Assembly (NCBI GenBank): GCA_019239975.1
Contig: JAFAZE010000166.1
Location: forward strand, 1-64,000
Length of the DNA stretch: 64,000 nucleotides
Reading direction: 5' to 3'
Source of the DNA: Streptosporangiaceae bacterium
GTDB taxonomy: Bacteria; Actinomycetota; Actinomycetes; Streptosporangiales; Streptosporangiaceae
Part shown: positions 15,721 through 24,402 of the stretch, piece after piece
Numbering within the stretch: the stretch's first letter is position 1
How the letters are laid out: each line of letters begins with the position of its first letter
The notes under the pieces: generated by a model
Database searches by the model: none
Told to the model about the DNA's origin: nothing
What the model saw: the letters and a program-made list of their open reading frames with translations, nothing else
Program-made: the position numbers and the translations under genes

Positions 15721-17352
15721 ATGACGAGACACTGGCGCGCACTATCGGCCTCCGCCGTTGTTGCCGCGGCGGCGCTCGCCGCCTGCAGCAGTGGCAGCAG
15801 CGGCACCTCCGGCGGCACGCCCTCGTCGGGACCGAGCGGGGTTCTGACCGTGACGACCGGGGCGGCCGGTACTTTCACCGACAATTTCAACCAGTTCTCG
15901 CCCAACGCGGAAGACCCGTCGCGCGGCATGATCTACGAGCCGCTGTTCTTCTTCGACACGGCGAAGGCCGGCTCGGTGCAGCCCTGGCTGGGCACCAGCT
16001 ACTCGTGGTCCAACGCCGGCAAGACGCTGACCGTCCAGCTCAGGCACGACGTGAAGTGGACCGATGGCAAGCCGTTCACCAGCGCCGACGTGGTATACAC
16101 GTTCAACCTCGCGGAGCAGGACGCCGCGCTCAACGAGAACGCGCTGCCGCTGGCCACCGCCACCGCCAGCGGGCCGTACACGGCCGTGATCAACTTCACG
16201 AAGCCGTCGTATACGCAGGGCTACGCGGCGCTCGGCAAGACCTACATTCTGCCCGAGCACATCTGGCGGTCGGTACCGGACAAGTCAACCTATCTCGACC
16301 CGAACCCGGTGGGCACCGGCGCCTACACGGTGAGCAAGGTGTCCGGCCAGGTGATGGAGCTCACCGCGAACCCGCACTACTACCTGCCCGGGCTGCCCAA
16401 GTTCAAGACGATCAGGTTCCTGTCCTACACCGGGAACACCACGTCGGACGCGGCCATCGAGCAGGGCCAGCTCGACTGGGCGGGCAGCTTCATCCCGAAC
16501 ATCAAGACGACCTACCTGGCCAAGAACCCGAAGTTCACGGTCGTCAACATCCCGCTGTCGACCGCCTTCCTGGTGCCGAACATGGCCAAGGGGCCGACCA
16601 CGAACCTGGCCGTCCGGCAGGCCATCAGCGAGGCCCTCGACCGGAATTACATCAGCAACACCGTCTACAACGGCTACGCCCCGCCCTCCAATCCCAGCGC
16701 GCTCCTCACCCCGAACTTCGGCGCGGTGGCCGGCCCGCAGGTCGGCTCCTTCGGCGGCCCGAACGCCGCGGCGGCCAAGAGCACCCTCGCGCGGGCGGGG
16801 ATCAGGACGCCGCTGAACCTCACCGTCAAGGTCGTCACCGGCTACACGGACTACATCAGCGACCTGCAGATCATCCAGAGCGAGCTCAAGGCCGCCGGGA
16901 TCACCCTCTCGATCGACTCGGAGTCCTACGCCGCCTTCATCGCCGACCAGTCAACGGGTAACTTCCAGTTGCTCATCGACAACTTCGGTTACGTGCCGAG
17001 CCCCTGGTACTACTACTACGAGATCCTGTACAGCAAGATCGCGACCCCGCTCGGCCAGAACGACACGGTGGGCAACTTCGGCCGCTACTCGAACGCGCAG
17101 GTGGACGCCCTCCTCAACGACATCGCCGCGAGCCCCGACGAGCTGTCGAAGAAGCAGGACTTCGCCGGGATCGAGCAGCTCTTCGCGTCGCAGCTGCCCG
17201 ACATTCCGCTGTTCGAGCAGCAGGATGAGATCGAGTTCAACGGCAGCAACGTGACCGGCTACCCGACCGTGAGCAACCCGTACGCCGCCCCCGCCGTGTA
17301 CATCAGCCCCGATCTCGGCTGGGTCGCGGACCGGCTGGCGCCGGTCGGCTAG
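15721..17352 (+). CDS. ABC transporter substrate-binding lipoprotein (SBP family 5)
   Basis: A 543-residue lipoprotein: signal peptide ending in the lipobox LAAC with Cys22 as lipidation site, then a Ser/Gly linker and a family 5 (DppA/OppA-like) binding fold with the usual VKWTDGKPFTSADVVYTF stretch near residue 110. Family 5 proteins bind peptides, nickel or, in several bacteria, plant oligosaccharides such as mannobiose or cellobiose. The glycosidase and LacI neighbours argue for an oligosaccharide. The ATG at 15721 is preferred to the GTG at 15712, which is also in frame. First gene of a six-gene run. Confidence 0.9.
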   Translation: MTRHWRALSASAVVAAAALAACSSGSSGTSGGTPSSGPSGVLTVTTGAAGTFTDNFNQFSPNAEDPSRGMIYEPLFFFDTAKAGSVQPWLGTSYSWSNAGKTLTVQLRHDVKWTDGKPFTSADVVYTFNLAEQDAALNENALPLATATASGPYTAVINFTKPSYTQGYAALGKTYILPEHIWRSVPDKSTYLDPNPVGTGAYTVSKVSGQVMELTANPHYYLPGLPKFKTIRFLSYTGNTTSDAAIEQGQLDWAGSFIPNIKTTYLAKNPKFTVVNIPLSTAFLVPNMAKGPTTNLAVRQAISEALDRNYISNTVYNGYAPPSNPSALLTPNFGAVAGPQVGSFGGPNAAAAKSTLARAGIRTPLNLTVKVVTGYTDYISDLQIIQSELKAAGITLSIDSESYAAFIADQSTGNFQLLIDNFGYVPSPWYYYYEILYSKIATPLGQNDTVGNFGRYSNAQVDALLNDIAASPDELSKKQDFAGIEQLFASQLPDIPLFEQQDEIEFNGSNVTGYPTVSNPYAAPAVYISPDLGWVADRLAPVG

Positions 17353-17360
17353 CGGCAGCG

Positions 17361-18455
17361 ATGGCAATCGCCAGCGAGACCGCCGCGGGTGACGCGGAGG
17401 CCCCCGGCCGGAAGCTCCGGCCGGGGACGCCGCGGCGCCTCCCGTTCCGCTTCGGCTCGCGCTCCCGGTTCGTCGCCCGCAAGCTGGGCTTCTACCTGGT
17501 CGCGGCGTGGGCGGCGATCACCCTCGACTTCTTTCTGCCGCGGCTGATCCCCGGCAACCCGGTGGAACTGCTGCTCGCCAAGATGGCACAGGCCGGCCCG
17601 GTGCCCCCGGGCGAGCAGCAGGTGCTGAGCAAGCTCCTCGGCCTCGGCACGGGCAACCTCGTCCAGCAGTACTGGCAGTACCTGGACGGGCTCGCGCACC
17701 TGCGCCTCGGCCTTTCGGTCAGCGACTTCCCCACGCCGGTCAGCACGGAGATCAGCACGTCGATCCTGTGGACGCTGGTCCTCGTCGGCACCGCCACGGT
17801 GATCAGCTTCGTGCTCGGGATAGCCCTCGGCGTGCTCGCCGGCGCCAAACGCGGGTCCCGGCTCGACTCGATCGTCCCGGCCACCACGCTGCTCACCGCC
17901 ATGCCGTACTTCTGGCTGGCGCTGATCCTGCTCTACCTGTTCGCGACCAACGTGTGGCACGTCTTCCCTCTGGGCAACGGCTACAACACGAACTCCGAGA
18001 TCAGCGTCGGCTTCAACTGGCCGTTCATCGCGTCGGCGGTGCAGCACGCGACACTGCCGGCCGTCACGATCGTGCTCAGCTCGGTCGGCGGCTGGCTGCT
18101 CGGAATGCGCAACATGATGGTCGCGACCCTGTCGGAGGACTACGTGGTCGCCGCCGAGGCCAAGGGCCTGAAGTCGCGGAAGGTGATGATCGGCTACGCG
18201 GCGCGCAACGCCGTGCTGCCCAGCCTTTCCGGGTTCGCGATCTCGATCGGCTTCGTGGTCAGCGGCGCGATCGCCATGGAGTACGTGTTCTCCTATCCCG
18301 GCATCGGGTACAAGCTGGTGACCGCGGTGGCGAACGAGGACTACCCGCTGCTGCAGGCGATCTTCCTGGTGATCACGTTCGCGGTCCTCGGCGCCAACCT
18401 GATCGTGGACATGCTGTACGGCTTCATCGACCCCCGAACGAGGATCGGCCGGTGA
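17361..18455 (+). CDS. ABC transporter permease, DppB-like
   Basis: A 364-residue inner-membrane permease with six predicted helices, starting after a basic 35-residue cytosolic tail. It has the EAA-type loop (YVVAAEAKGL..KVMIGYAARNAVLPS, about residues 256-285) that contacts the ATPase, and the PGIGYKLVTAV stretch of the BPD_transp_1 family. It lies 8 nt after the binding-protein gene and overlaps the next permease by 4 nt (GTGA). Works with the other five subunits to import the ligand. Confidence 0.92.
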   Translation: MAIASETAAGDAEAPGRKLRPGTPRRLPFRFGSRSRFVARKLGFYLVAAWAAITLDFFLPRLIPGNPVELLLAKMAQAGPVPPGEQQVLSKLLGLGTGNLVQQYWQYLDGLAHLRLGLSVSDFPTPVSTEISTSILWTLVLVGTATVISFVLGIALGVLAGAKRGSRLDSIVPATTLLTAMPYFWLALILLYLFATNVWHVFPLGNGYNTNSEISVGFNWPFIASAVQHATLPAVTIVLSSVGGWLLGMRNMMVATLSEDYVVAAEAKGLKSRKVMIGYAARNAVLPSLSGFAISIGFVVSGAIAMEYVFSYPGIGYKLVTAVANEDYPLLQAIFLVITFAVLGANLIVDMLYGFIDPRTRIGR

Positions 18456-19402
18456 CCGCGCAGAACATCAGCGCGGCCGCCGCCGGCACCGCGGCCGGGC
18501 TGCCGGCGCCCGATGAGGGCACGGTGCGGTTCACCGCGCGGGTACGCGAGGCGTTCCGCTCCCGGCGCCTGGTCGCCGGAACGTGCATCGTGGGGTTCTT
18601 CGTGCTGCTGGCGATCATCGGCCCGTTCCTCGCGCCCAATCCCAGCCAGCTGAGCAGCGCGACCTACCGCCCGCCGTCCGCCGCGCACTGGCTCGGCACC
18701 ACGCAGACCGGGCAGGACGTCTTCTCGCAGCTCGTGGTCAGCACCCGGGCCTCGCTGGAGATCGGGGTCGCCGCGGGGCTGCTCGCCACCGTCATCTCGG
18801 TCGTCATCGGGATCACCGGCGGCTACCTCGGCGGTCTTCTCGACGAGGCGCTGTCCCTGCTGTCCAACGTCGTCCTGGTGATCCCGACGTTCCCGCTCAT
18901 CATCGTGACGTTCGCGTACGTCAGGCAGGGCAGCCTGACCGCGCTGATCCTGGTGATCGCGCTGACGAGCTGGGCGGCGTCCGCCCGGGTGCTGCGCGCC
19001 CAGACCCTTTCGGTCCGCAACCGGGAGTACGTGCTCGCCGCGCGCGCGTCCGGTGAGCGGGCGTGGCGGATCGTCCTCGTCGAGATCCTGCCGAACGAGC
19101 TGCCGATCATCGTCTCCCAGTTCATCTTCGCGGTCATCTTCGCGATCTTGACCCAGGCGACGATCGCGTTTCTCGGCGTCGTCGACGTCAGCCAGCTCAC
19201 CTGGGGCAACATGCTCTACTTCGCGTGGAACGACGAGGCGCTGCAAAGCGGTGCGTGGTGGTGGTTCATCCCGCCGGGCGCGTGCATCGCGCTGCTGGGC
19301 ATGGGACTCGCACTGATCAACTTCAGCATGGACGAGCTGCTCAACCCGCGGCTCCGGGTCTACCGGCCGGTCAGGGCGGGCCGGAAAGGGGCGGCATCGT
19401 GA
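18452..19402 (+). CDS. ABC transporter permease, DppC-like
   Basis: A 316-residue second permease. The N-terminal helix (RLVAGTCIVGFFVLLAIIGPF) is followed by the family's periplasmic motif HWLGTTQTGQDVFSQL (about residues 74-89), five more helices and an EAA loop (REYVLAARASGERAWRIVLVEILPN). Start is the GTG at 18452 overlapping the previous stop; its own stop overlaps the next GTG in the same way, so the four transporter genes are translationally coupled. Confidence 0.92.
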   Translation: MTAQNISAAAAGTAAGLPAPDEGTVRFTARVREAFRSRRLVAGTCIVGFFVLLAIIGPFLAPNPSQLSSATYRPPSAAHWLGTTQTGQDVFSQLVVSTRASLEIGVAAGLLATVISVVIGITGGYLGGLLDEALSLLSNVVLVIPTFPLIIVTFAYVRQGSLTALILVIALTSWAASARVLRAQTLSVRNREYVLAARASGERAWRIVLVEILPNELPIIVSQFIFAVIFAILTQATIAFLGVVDVSQLTWGNMLYFAWNDEALQSGAWWWFIPPGACIALLGMGLALINFSMDELLNPRLRVYRPVRAGRKGAAS

Positions 19403-20517
19403 CCGGCGGCACCGGCGACACAGCACCGGCGGACGTGATCCTGCGGGCAGCGCACGTCAGCGTGGAGTACTCGGCGCGCCGCCCCACCCGGGCCGTGCGC
19501 GACGTGAGCCTCGAGCTGAGGCGCGGCGCCGTGCTCGGCGTGGCGGGGGAGAGCGGGTGCGGAAAGTCGACGCTCGCCTACGCGCTGGCCCGGCTGCTGC
19601 GGCCGCCGGCCCGGATGACCGGCGGGTCGGTGGAGTTCACGCCCGCCGGCGGCCAGCCCGTCGACGTGCTCGCCCTGGAGGGAGAGGAGCTGCGCCGGTT
19701 CCGCTGGAACAAGGTGTCCATGGTCTTCCAGAGCGCCATGAACGCGCTCAACCCGGTCACCAGCATCGGCAGGCAGTTCAGCGACATCTTCGCCGCGCAC
19801 CGGCCGGGCATGGATTCCGCCGCCCGCGGCCGGCGGGCGCGTGAGCTGCTGGAGATGGTCGGCATTGATCCCGAGCGCATCCATGGCTTCCCGCACGAGC
19901 TGTCCGGTGGGATGCGGCAGCGGGTGGTGATCGCGATGGCCCTCGCGCTCGAACCGGAACTGGTCATCATGGACGAGCCGACGACGGCGCTGGACGTGGT
20001 GGTCCAGCGGGAGATCCTGGACGAGGTCGAGCGGCTGCGCGAGGAGCTGGGCTTCAGCGTCATCTTCATCACCCATGACCTGTCGCTGCTGCTCGAGGTG
20101 AGCGACTGGCTCGCGGTCATGTACGCCGGCCAGATCGTGGAGTACGCCCCCGCCGGGGAGGTCGGCGCCGCGCCCGCCCATCCGTACACGGCGGCTCTGC
20201 TCGCGTCCTTCCCCGACATGCGCGGCGAGCGCCGTGAGCTGCGCGGCATCCCGGGCACGCCGCCCGACCTGCGGGAGGATCTCGCGGGCTGCCCTTATCA
20301 GCCCCGCTGCCGGTTCGCCTTCGAGCCATGCGGCGGCGTCACGCCCGTCCCGGTCCCGGTCGCGGGGCGTGCCGGCGGCTGGCTCGCCGCGTGCCACCTG
20401 CATGATCCGCGGTTCGGCGCCCGCGGGCTGCCCGCGAGCGCGCGGCCACGCCCGGCGGCCGGCTCCGCCGGCCGCCCCGCGGGCGAGGAAGTCCCCGTGG
20501 CCGGGGGTGAGGGATGA
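19399..20517 (+). CDS. ABC transporter ATP-binding protein, DppD-like
   Basis: A 372-residue ATPase: Walker A GESGCGKS (50-57), Q-loop in SMVFQSAMN, signature LSGGM (about 168), Walker B LVIMDEP (about 190) and the switch His in ITHD. The C-terminal Cys-rich OppD/F extension (CPYQPRCRF) is typical of peptide/oligosaccharide importers and, in some relatives, binds an Fe-S cluster. Starts at GTG 19399 (4-nt overlap) and overlaps the next gene by 4 nt. Confidence 0.93.
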   Translation: MTGGTGDTAPADVILRAAHVSVEYSARRPTRAVRDVSLELRRGAVLGVAGESGCGKSTLAYALARLLRPPARMTGGSVEFTPAGGQPVDVLALEGEELRRFRWNKVSMVFQSAMNALNPVTSIGRQFSDIFAAHRPGMDSAARGRRARELLEMVGIDPERIHGFPHELSGGMRQRVVIAMALALEPELVIMDEPTTALDVVVQREILDEVERLREELGFSVIFITHDLSLLLEVSDWLAVMYAGQIVEYAPAGEVGAAPAHPYTAALLASFPDMRGERRELRGIPGTPPDLREDLAGCPYQPRCRFAFEPCGGVTPVPVPVAGRAGGWLAACHLHDPRFGARGLPASARPRPAAGSAGRPAGEEVPVAGGEG

Positions 20518-21584
20518 GCGAGCGGAGCGGCGCCCCGGAGGCGAGCGGGGGACAGAGCGTGAGCGAGCCGGAGGCGAGCGTGCTGGAGGTCCGTGACCTG
20601 GTCGTCGACTTCCGCCAGCGCGGGGGAGTGAGTCTGCGTGCGGTTGACCACGTCTCGTTCCGTATAAAACAGGGGCAGACCGTTGCTCTGGTCGGCGAGA
20701 GCGGGAGCGGGAAATCGACGGTGGTCCGCGCGGTCGGGCAGCTCGTGCGGGCGAGCGGCGGCACGGTGCTGCTCGGCGGGCGGCCAGCCGGGCGGCGCGG
20801 TCGCGGGCTGCGCGCCTACCGCAAGCGGGTGCAGCTCATCTTCCAGGACCCGTTCGCGTCGCTCAACCCGATGCACACCGTGCGGCATCACCTGGCCAGG
20901 CCGATCATGATGCTGCACCCCGGGCACTCCCGCGCCCGCCTGGACGAGGACGTGACCGCGCTGCTGCGGTCGGTCAACCTCACGCCGCCGGACGAGATCG
21001 CCCGCAAGTACCCGCACGAGCTGTCCGGCGGCCAGCGGCAGCGGGTCGCGATCGCCCGGGCGCTGGCCTCCGGTCCGGACGTCCTGCTGGCCGACGAGCC
21101 CGTGTCGATGCTGGACGTGTCGATCCGGCTGGAGATTCTCAGCCTGCTGGACCGGCTCAAGCGGGAACGGAACCTGGCACTGCTCTACGTCACGCATGAC
21201 CTGGCCACCGCGCGGCATTTCTCCGCCGAGATCATGGTGATGTACCGGGGCGAGATCGTCGAGCGGGGCCCGGCGGACGACGTGATCCTGAACTCCGCGC
21301 ACCCGTACACGAGGCTGCTGGCCGCGGCGGCGCCCGACCCCTCGCTGTCGCGGGAGCAGCTTGCGGCCGCCCGGAAGGCGCGGCAGCGGGCCCGGGCGGC
21401 GCGGGCCGGCCGTTCGGCCGAATACCGGGAGGCGGCGCTCGGCGACGGATGCAGGTTCCGGCTCAGGTGCCCGGATGCCATGGACGTCTGCGTGCGGCGG
21501 CCGCCGGACGTGGCGGTCGGCGCCGGGCACCGCGCGCTGTGCTGGCTGCACGATCCCAAGGCGGCGGTGATGACAAGGGGATGA
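20514..21584 (+). CDS. ABC transporter ATP-binding protein, DppF-like
   Basis: A 356-residue second ATPase with Walker A GESGSGKS (61-68), FQDPFASLNP, signature LSGGQ, Walker B LLADEPVSMLD and THD switch. It pairs with the preceding ATPase as the usual DppD/DppF heterodimer. An Arg/Ala-rich linker (about residues 285-305) precedes the Cys-containing C-terminal extension. Starts at ATG 20514 (ATGA overlap) and overlaps the alpha-galactosidase gene by 4 nt, which ties that enzyme to the transporter. Confidence 0.93.
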   Translation: MSERSGAPEASGGQSVSEPEASVLEVRDLVVDFRQRGGVSLRAVDHVSFRIKQGQTVALVGESGSGKSTVVRAVGQLVRASGGTVLLGGRPAGRRGRGLRAYRKRVQLIFQDPFASLNPMHTVRHHLARPIMMLHPGHSRARLDEDVTALLRSVNLTPPDEIARKYPHELSGGQRQRVAIARALASGPDVLLADEPVSMLDVSIRLEILSLLDRLKRERNLALLYVTHDLATARHFSAEIMVMYRGEIVERGPADDVILNSAHPYTRLLAAAAPDPSLSREQLAAARKARQRARAARAGRSAEYREAALGDGCRFRLRCPDAMDVCVRRPPDVAVGAGHRALCWLHDPKAAVMTRG

Positions 21585-22927
21585 CGGGGGCGATGGGCGA
21601 GATAGCCACGGTGACCGTCGACCCGGCGCGGGCCCGGGTCTACGCGGAGGGATGGCAGTCCTGGAGCGCCACGGACGTCTACCCGGCGACCGCGCCGCCC
21701 CAGCCGGTGACGTCGAGGGAATCGCTTGCGATCGACTTCCAGTACGGGCACGCGGCGCCTGGAGGCGTGTTCCGGGGCACCGGGCTGCTCGCGATCGACC
21801 CGGGGGACGGGGGCCCGGTCTCGGTGTTCGGCGCGCCGGGGCCGTCCAGCCGGGTTCCGGTCATCCACGCGGCGCTGCGCGGCACCTCCTTCGTGGTGTC
21901 CGCCGACGGGTGCGTCGTGGGCCCGCGCGGGCCGGACCTGGCGGGCGCGCTCGGCGAGTGGGCCGGCTCGTTCGCCGCCATGGCCGGCGTCAAGGGCCTG
22001 CGCGCGATCCCTCCGGTGTGGTGCTCGTGGTATTCCTTCGGGCCCGAGGTGACCGCGGCCGGCGTCGCGGAGAGCGCCGGCCGCATGTCATCGCTCGGCC
22101 TGCCGGTGGACGTCGTGCAGATCGATGACGGGTACCAGGCGCGCATCGGCGACTGGCTGACGCCCTCGGGGCGGTTCGGGGATCTTCCCGGGCTCGTCGC
22201 GCGGATCACGGACTCCGGGCGGCGGGCGGGCATCTGGATCGCGCCGATGCTGGCCGGGCGGTCCAGCGAGCTGTACGCCGCGCATCCGGACTGGGTGGTC
22301 AGGTCGCTCGGTTCCGGCGACCCGGTGTACGCCGGGAACGTGTGCCGGGACATGTGCACCGCCCTGGACCTGTCGTGCCCGGCGGCGGCCGAGTACCTGG
22401 GCGGCGTGCTGTCGGCGATGCGTGACTGGGGTATCACGTATTTCAAGATCGACTTTTGCTACGCGGGCGCGTACGAGGGCGCGCGGCACGAGGGCATGAC
22501 CGGGGTCGAGGCGTACCGCCTCGGGCTGCGGATGATCCGCGAGGCCATCGGGCCCGAGGCGTTCCTCGTGGGCTGCGGCGCGCCGGTGCTTCCTTCGGTG
22601 GGCCTGGTGGACGCGATGCGGGTCGGGCCGGACATCGCGGCGAGCTGGGAGCCCGCAGGATCGCCGCAGCACCCCACGATGCCGTCGCAGCGCAACGCCT
22701 CGCGCAACGTGGTGGCGCGCGCCTGGCAGCACGGCAGATTCTGGGTCAACGACCCGGACTGCCTGATGCTGCGGCCCGCCGCGGCGCGCCGCGCGGACTG
22801 GGCATCGGTGGTGGAACGCTACGGCGGCCTCCGCGCGTCCGGCGACGAGCCCGGTCAGCTCGACGACTGGGCCCTCGAAACCACCAGGCGCCTGCTCGTC
22901 CCCTCCCCGCTCGACCCCTTCACGTGA
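21581..22927 (+). CDS. GH36-type alpha-galactosidase
   Basis: GH36 enzymes release alpha-1,6-galactose from melibiose, raffinose and galactomannan side chains. The 448-residue protein has WCSWYSF (147-153), QIDDGYQ (180-186), a nucleophile in KID (Asp291) and acid/base in RVGPD (Asp351). It is shorter than large GH36 enzymes and lacks the usual C-terminal beta domain, so it may belong to a compact subgroup. No signal peptide: it acts on imported sugars. Start is ATG 21581 overlapping the ATPase stop; ATG 21593 is an alternative. Last gene of the LacI-linked operon. Confidence 0.85.
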   Translation: MTGAMGEIATVTVDPARARVYAEGWQSWSATDVYPATAPPQPVTSRESLAIDFQYGHAAPGGVFRGTGLLAIDPGDGGPVSVFGAPGPSSRVPVIHAALRGTSFVVSADGCVVGPRGPDLAGALGEWAGSFAAMAGVKGLRAIPPVWCSWYSFGPEVTAAGVAESAGRMSSLGLPVDVVQIDDGYQARIGDWLTPSGRFGDLPGLVARITDSGRRAGIWIAPMLAGRSSELYAAHPDWVVRSLGSGDPVYAGNVCRDMCTALDLSCPAAAEYLGGVLSAMRDWGITYFKIDFCYAGAYEGARHEGMTGVEAYRLGLRMIREAIGPEAFLVGCGAPVLPSVGLVDAMRVGPDIAASWEPAGSPQHPTMPSQRNASRNVVARAWQHGRFWVNDPDCLMLRPAAARRADWASVVERYGGLRASGDEPGQLDDWALETTRRLLVPSPLDPFT

Positions 22928-22932
22928 GTCAC

Positions 22933-22959
22933 GCGTCTCACGTGACCCACGTGAGACGC
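22933..22959 (+). terminator. Hairpin ending the transporter/alpha-galactosidase operon
   Basis: GCGTCTCACGT (22933-22943) and ACGTGAGACGC (22949-22959) form a perfect 11-bp stem with a 5-nt loop, 6 nt after the alpha-galactosidase stop. No T-run. Confidence 0.7.
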
Positions 22960-23092
22960 CGGGCATCGCGTTCGCGGCGTGTCGCCGCGGCTCAGCGAGC
23001 CGCGGCGCGCCCCGCGCGGTCGCAAGCTGTTCCCCGCGGAGCGAATGCGGCGGGTCCGGGGGATCGCGTTCGCGGCGGGCGGCCGGGTCCGG

Positions 23093-23098
23093 TAGACT
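23093..23098 (+). promoter_or_regulatory. -10 hexamer of the tRNA-Gln promoter
   Basis: TAGACT lies 42 nt before the mature tRNA 5' end. A weak -35 (TTCGCG) occurs 18 nt upstream. Confidence 0.5.
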
Positions 23099-23140
23099 GC
23101 ATCGGCGCGAGAGGGGCATCTGATGCCTGCTCGCGTCCCT

Positions 23141-23212
23141 TGGGGTATGGGGTAATTGGCAGCCCGACGGGTTCTGGCCCCGTTAGTCTAGGTTCGAGTC
23201 CTGGTACCCCAG
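23141..23212 (+). tRNA. tRNA-Gln (anticodon CUG)
   Basis: A full cloverleaf: acceptor TGGGGTA with TACCCCA, D arm with GGTAATTGGC, anticodon stem ACGGG/CCCGT around loop TTCTGGC (anticodon CTG, reads CAG), and T arm CTAGG-TTCGAGT-CCTGG. The discriminator is G (23212). The genomic sequence continues CAGG, so the full CCA is not encoded. CAG is the dominant Gln codon at this GC content. Confidence 0.95.
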
Positions 23213-23292
23213 CAGGTATCCCGGCGGCGCGGACGCCTCAGCGAGGCGCCCGCGCCTGCTCGCTGCCAGGAACTTGTTTCCGGGAGGGGCGA

Positions 23293-24069
23293 ATGCTGGT
23301 CAAGGCCTGCCTGAACGGCGGCACCACGCGCGCCAAGCACCCGTCCGTCCCGCAGACGCCGGACGAGCTCGCCGCCGATGCGCTCGCGGCGTGCCAGGCC
23401 GGCGCCGGGGCGGTGCACATACACCCGCGGGACGCGCCGGGCGCGGAAACCCTCGAGCCGGACGCCGTGCTCGCGGCGGTGGCGGCCGTCCGGGCGGTGG
23501 TCCCCGGCGTGCCCGTCGGCGTCACCACCGGGATCTGGGCGGTCGGCGGCGACCCCGCGCGGCGGATCGAGCTGGTCGCCCGCTGGACAGGACCCGACCG
23601 CCCGGACTTCGCCTCGGTGAACCTGTCCGAGCCGGGCACCGATGAGCTCGCGGACCTGCTCCGCGGGCTCGGCATCCCGGTGGAGGCGGGTGTCTGGTCG
23701 GCGGCGGACGCCGACCGGCTCGCCGCGAGCTCGTTCGCGGACCGGGTGATCCGCGTGCTGATCGAGCCGCCGGACGAGGATGGCGCCTCCGCCGTCGCCA
23801 CAGCGGCGGAAGCGGAGGCGGCGCTCGACCGCCACGGGATCGGCGCGCCCCGGCTGCACCACGGCTACGGGCTGGCGACCTGGGACGTCATCCGCGCCGC
23901 GCTCGCGCTCGGCCGCGACATCCGGGTTGGGCTCGAAGACACCACGGTGCTCCCCGACGGCAGCCGCGCCACCGGGAACGCGGACCTCGTCGCGGCCGCG
24001 GTCCGCATGGCGTCGTCCGCGGACAGGCCGCCCGATGGTGGGGTCGATGGCGCATCCAGCCCCGTCTGA
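23293..24069 (+). CDS. BKACE-family (DUF849) beta-keto acid cleavage enzyme
   Basis: BKACE enzymes use Zn(II) and acetyl-CoA to cleave beta-keto acids; the founder, Kce, works in lysine fermentation. The zinc ligands His42 and His44 and the following Arg46 are seen in HIHPRD, and the GLEDT stretch near residue 215 carries the conserved Glu. Length (258) is slightly short for the family. ATG at 23293 follows GGGAGGGG. It is a lone gene between tRNA-Gln and tRNA-Glu, so substrate is unknown. Its stop codon and last codons lie in a compound hairpin (24040-24094). Confidence 0.85.
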   Translation: MLVKACLNGGTTRAKHPSVPQTPDELAADALAACQAGAGAVHIHPRDAPGAETLEPDAVLAAVAAVRAVVPGVPVGVTTGIWAVGGDPARRIELVARWTGPDRPDFASVNLSEPGTDELADLLRGLGIPVEAGVWSAADADRLAASSFADRVIRVLIEPPDEDGASAVATAAEAEAALDRHGIGAPRLHHGYGLATWDVIRAALALGRDIRVGLEDTTVLPDGSRATGNADLVAAAVRMASSADRPPDGGVDGASSPV

Positions 24070-24094
24070 CGGGGCCATTGGCGCCATCGACCCC
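24040..24094 (+). repeat. Diverged 55-bp twin-hairpin repeat (copy 5) and terminator-like hairpin
   Basis: GGGGTCGATGGCGC (24040-24053) pairs perfectly with GCGCCATCGACCCC (24081-24094), and an inner GCCCCGT/ACGGGGC stem encloses the BKACE stop codon. Length is 55 nt and, aligned without gaps to the minus-strand-type copy at 35421, about two thirds of positions match, including all four GGGG/CCCC blocks and both TGGCGC words. Confidence 0.6.
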
Positions 24095-24159
24095 GCCGGC
24101 AACGCGCCCGGCGCTGGGAGCTGCGCGGTGCCGAGCTTGCCGGCGGGGCGGCCCCCGTG

Positions 24160-24189
24160 TTGGCCCCATGGGTCGCGAGGCGGTAGTCT
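24160..24189 (+). promoter_or_regulatory. Promoter of tRNA-Glu
   Basis: TTGGCC (24160-24165) and TAGTCT (24184-24189) with 18-nt spacing; the start would fall at about 24196, 15 nt before the tRNA. Confidence 0.6.
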
Positions 24190-24210
24190 TAGCGCGCCGT
24201 GGGAGTGCAC

Positions 24211-24286
24211 GGCCCCGTCGTCTAGAGGCCTAGGACGCCGCCCTCTCAAGGCGGTAACGCCGGTTCGAATCCGGTCGGGGCTACCA
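24211..24286 (+). tRNA. tRNA-Glu (anticodon CUC)
   Basis: Cloverleaf with acceptor GGCCCCG/CGGGGCT (G1-U72 wobble), anticodon stem CCGCC/GGCGG around CTCTCAA (anticodon CTC, reads GAG), T arm CCGG-TTCGAAT-CCGG and an encoded CCA at 24284-24286. A near-copy of its last 14 bases follows 6 bp downstream. Confidence 0.95.
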
Positions 24287-24292
24287 TCATGA

Positions 24293-24306
24293 GGTCAGGG
24301 CTACCA
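24293..24306 (+). repeat. Near-duplicate of the tRNA-Glu 3' end
   Basis: GGTCAGGGCTACCA matches the tRNA end GGTCGGGGCTACCA (24273-24286) at 13 of 14 bases, 20 bp apart. Partial tRNA 3' ends are typical att-site remnants of integrated elements, but the distance is too short to enclose one; it may be a scar. Confidence 0.55.
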
Positions 24307-24402
24307 CCAGTGAGCAGCCGCCCAACGCCGCGGCCCACCGTCGCCCAAGTTTGCAACCTCAGCCGTCAAGAACATCCTCAGGCAGGCTCAGGACTCCCAG
24401 CA

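Noticed and set aside
9588-22927. Xylan-degradation cluster
   Set aside because: The esterases would fit xylan, but no xylanase or xylosidase is present and an alpha-galactosidase is, so a galactomannan-type substrate fits better.
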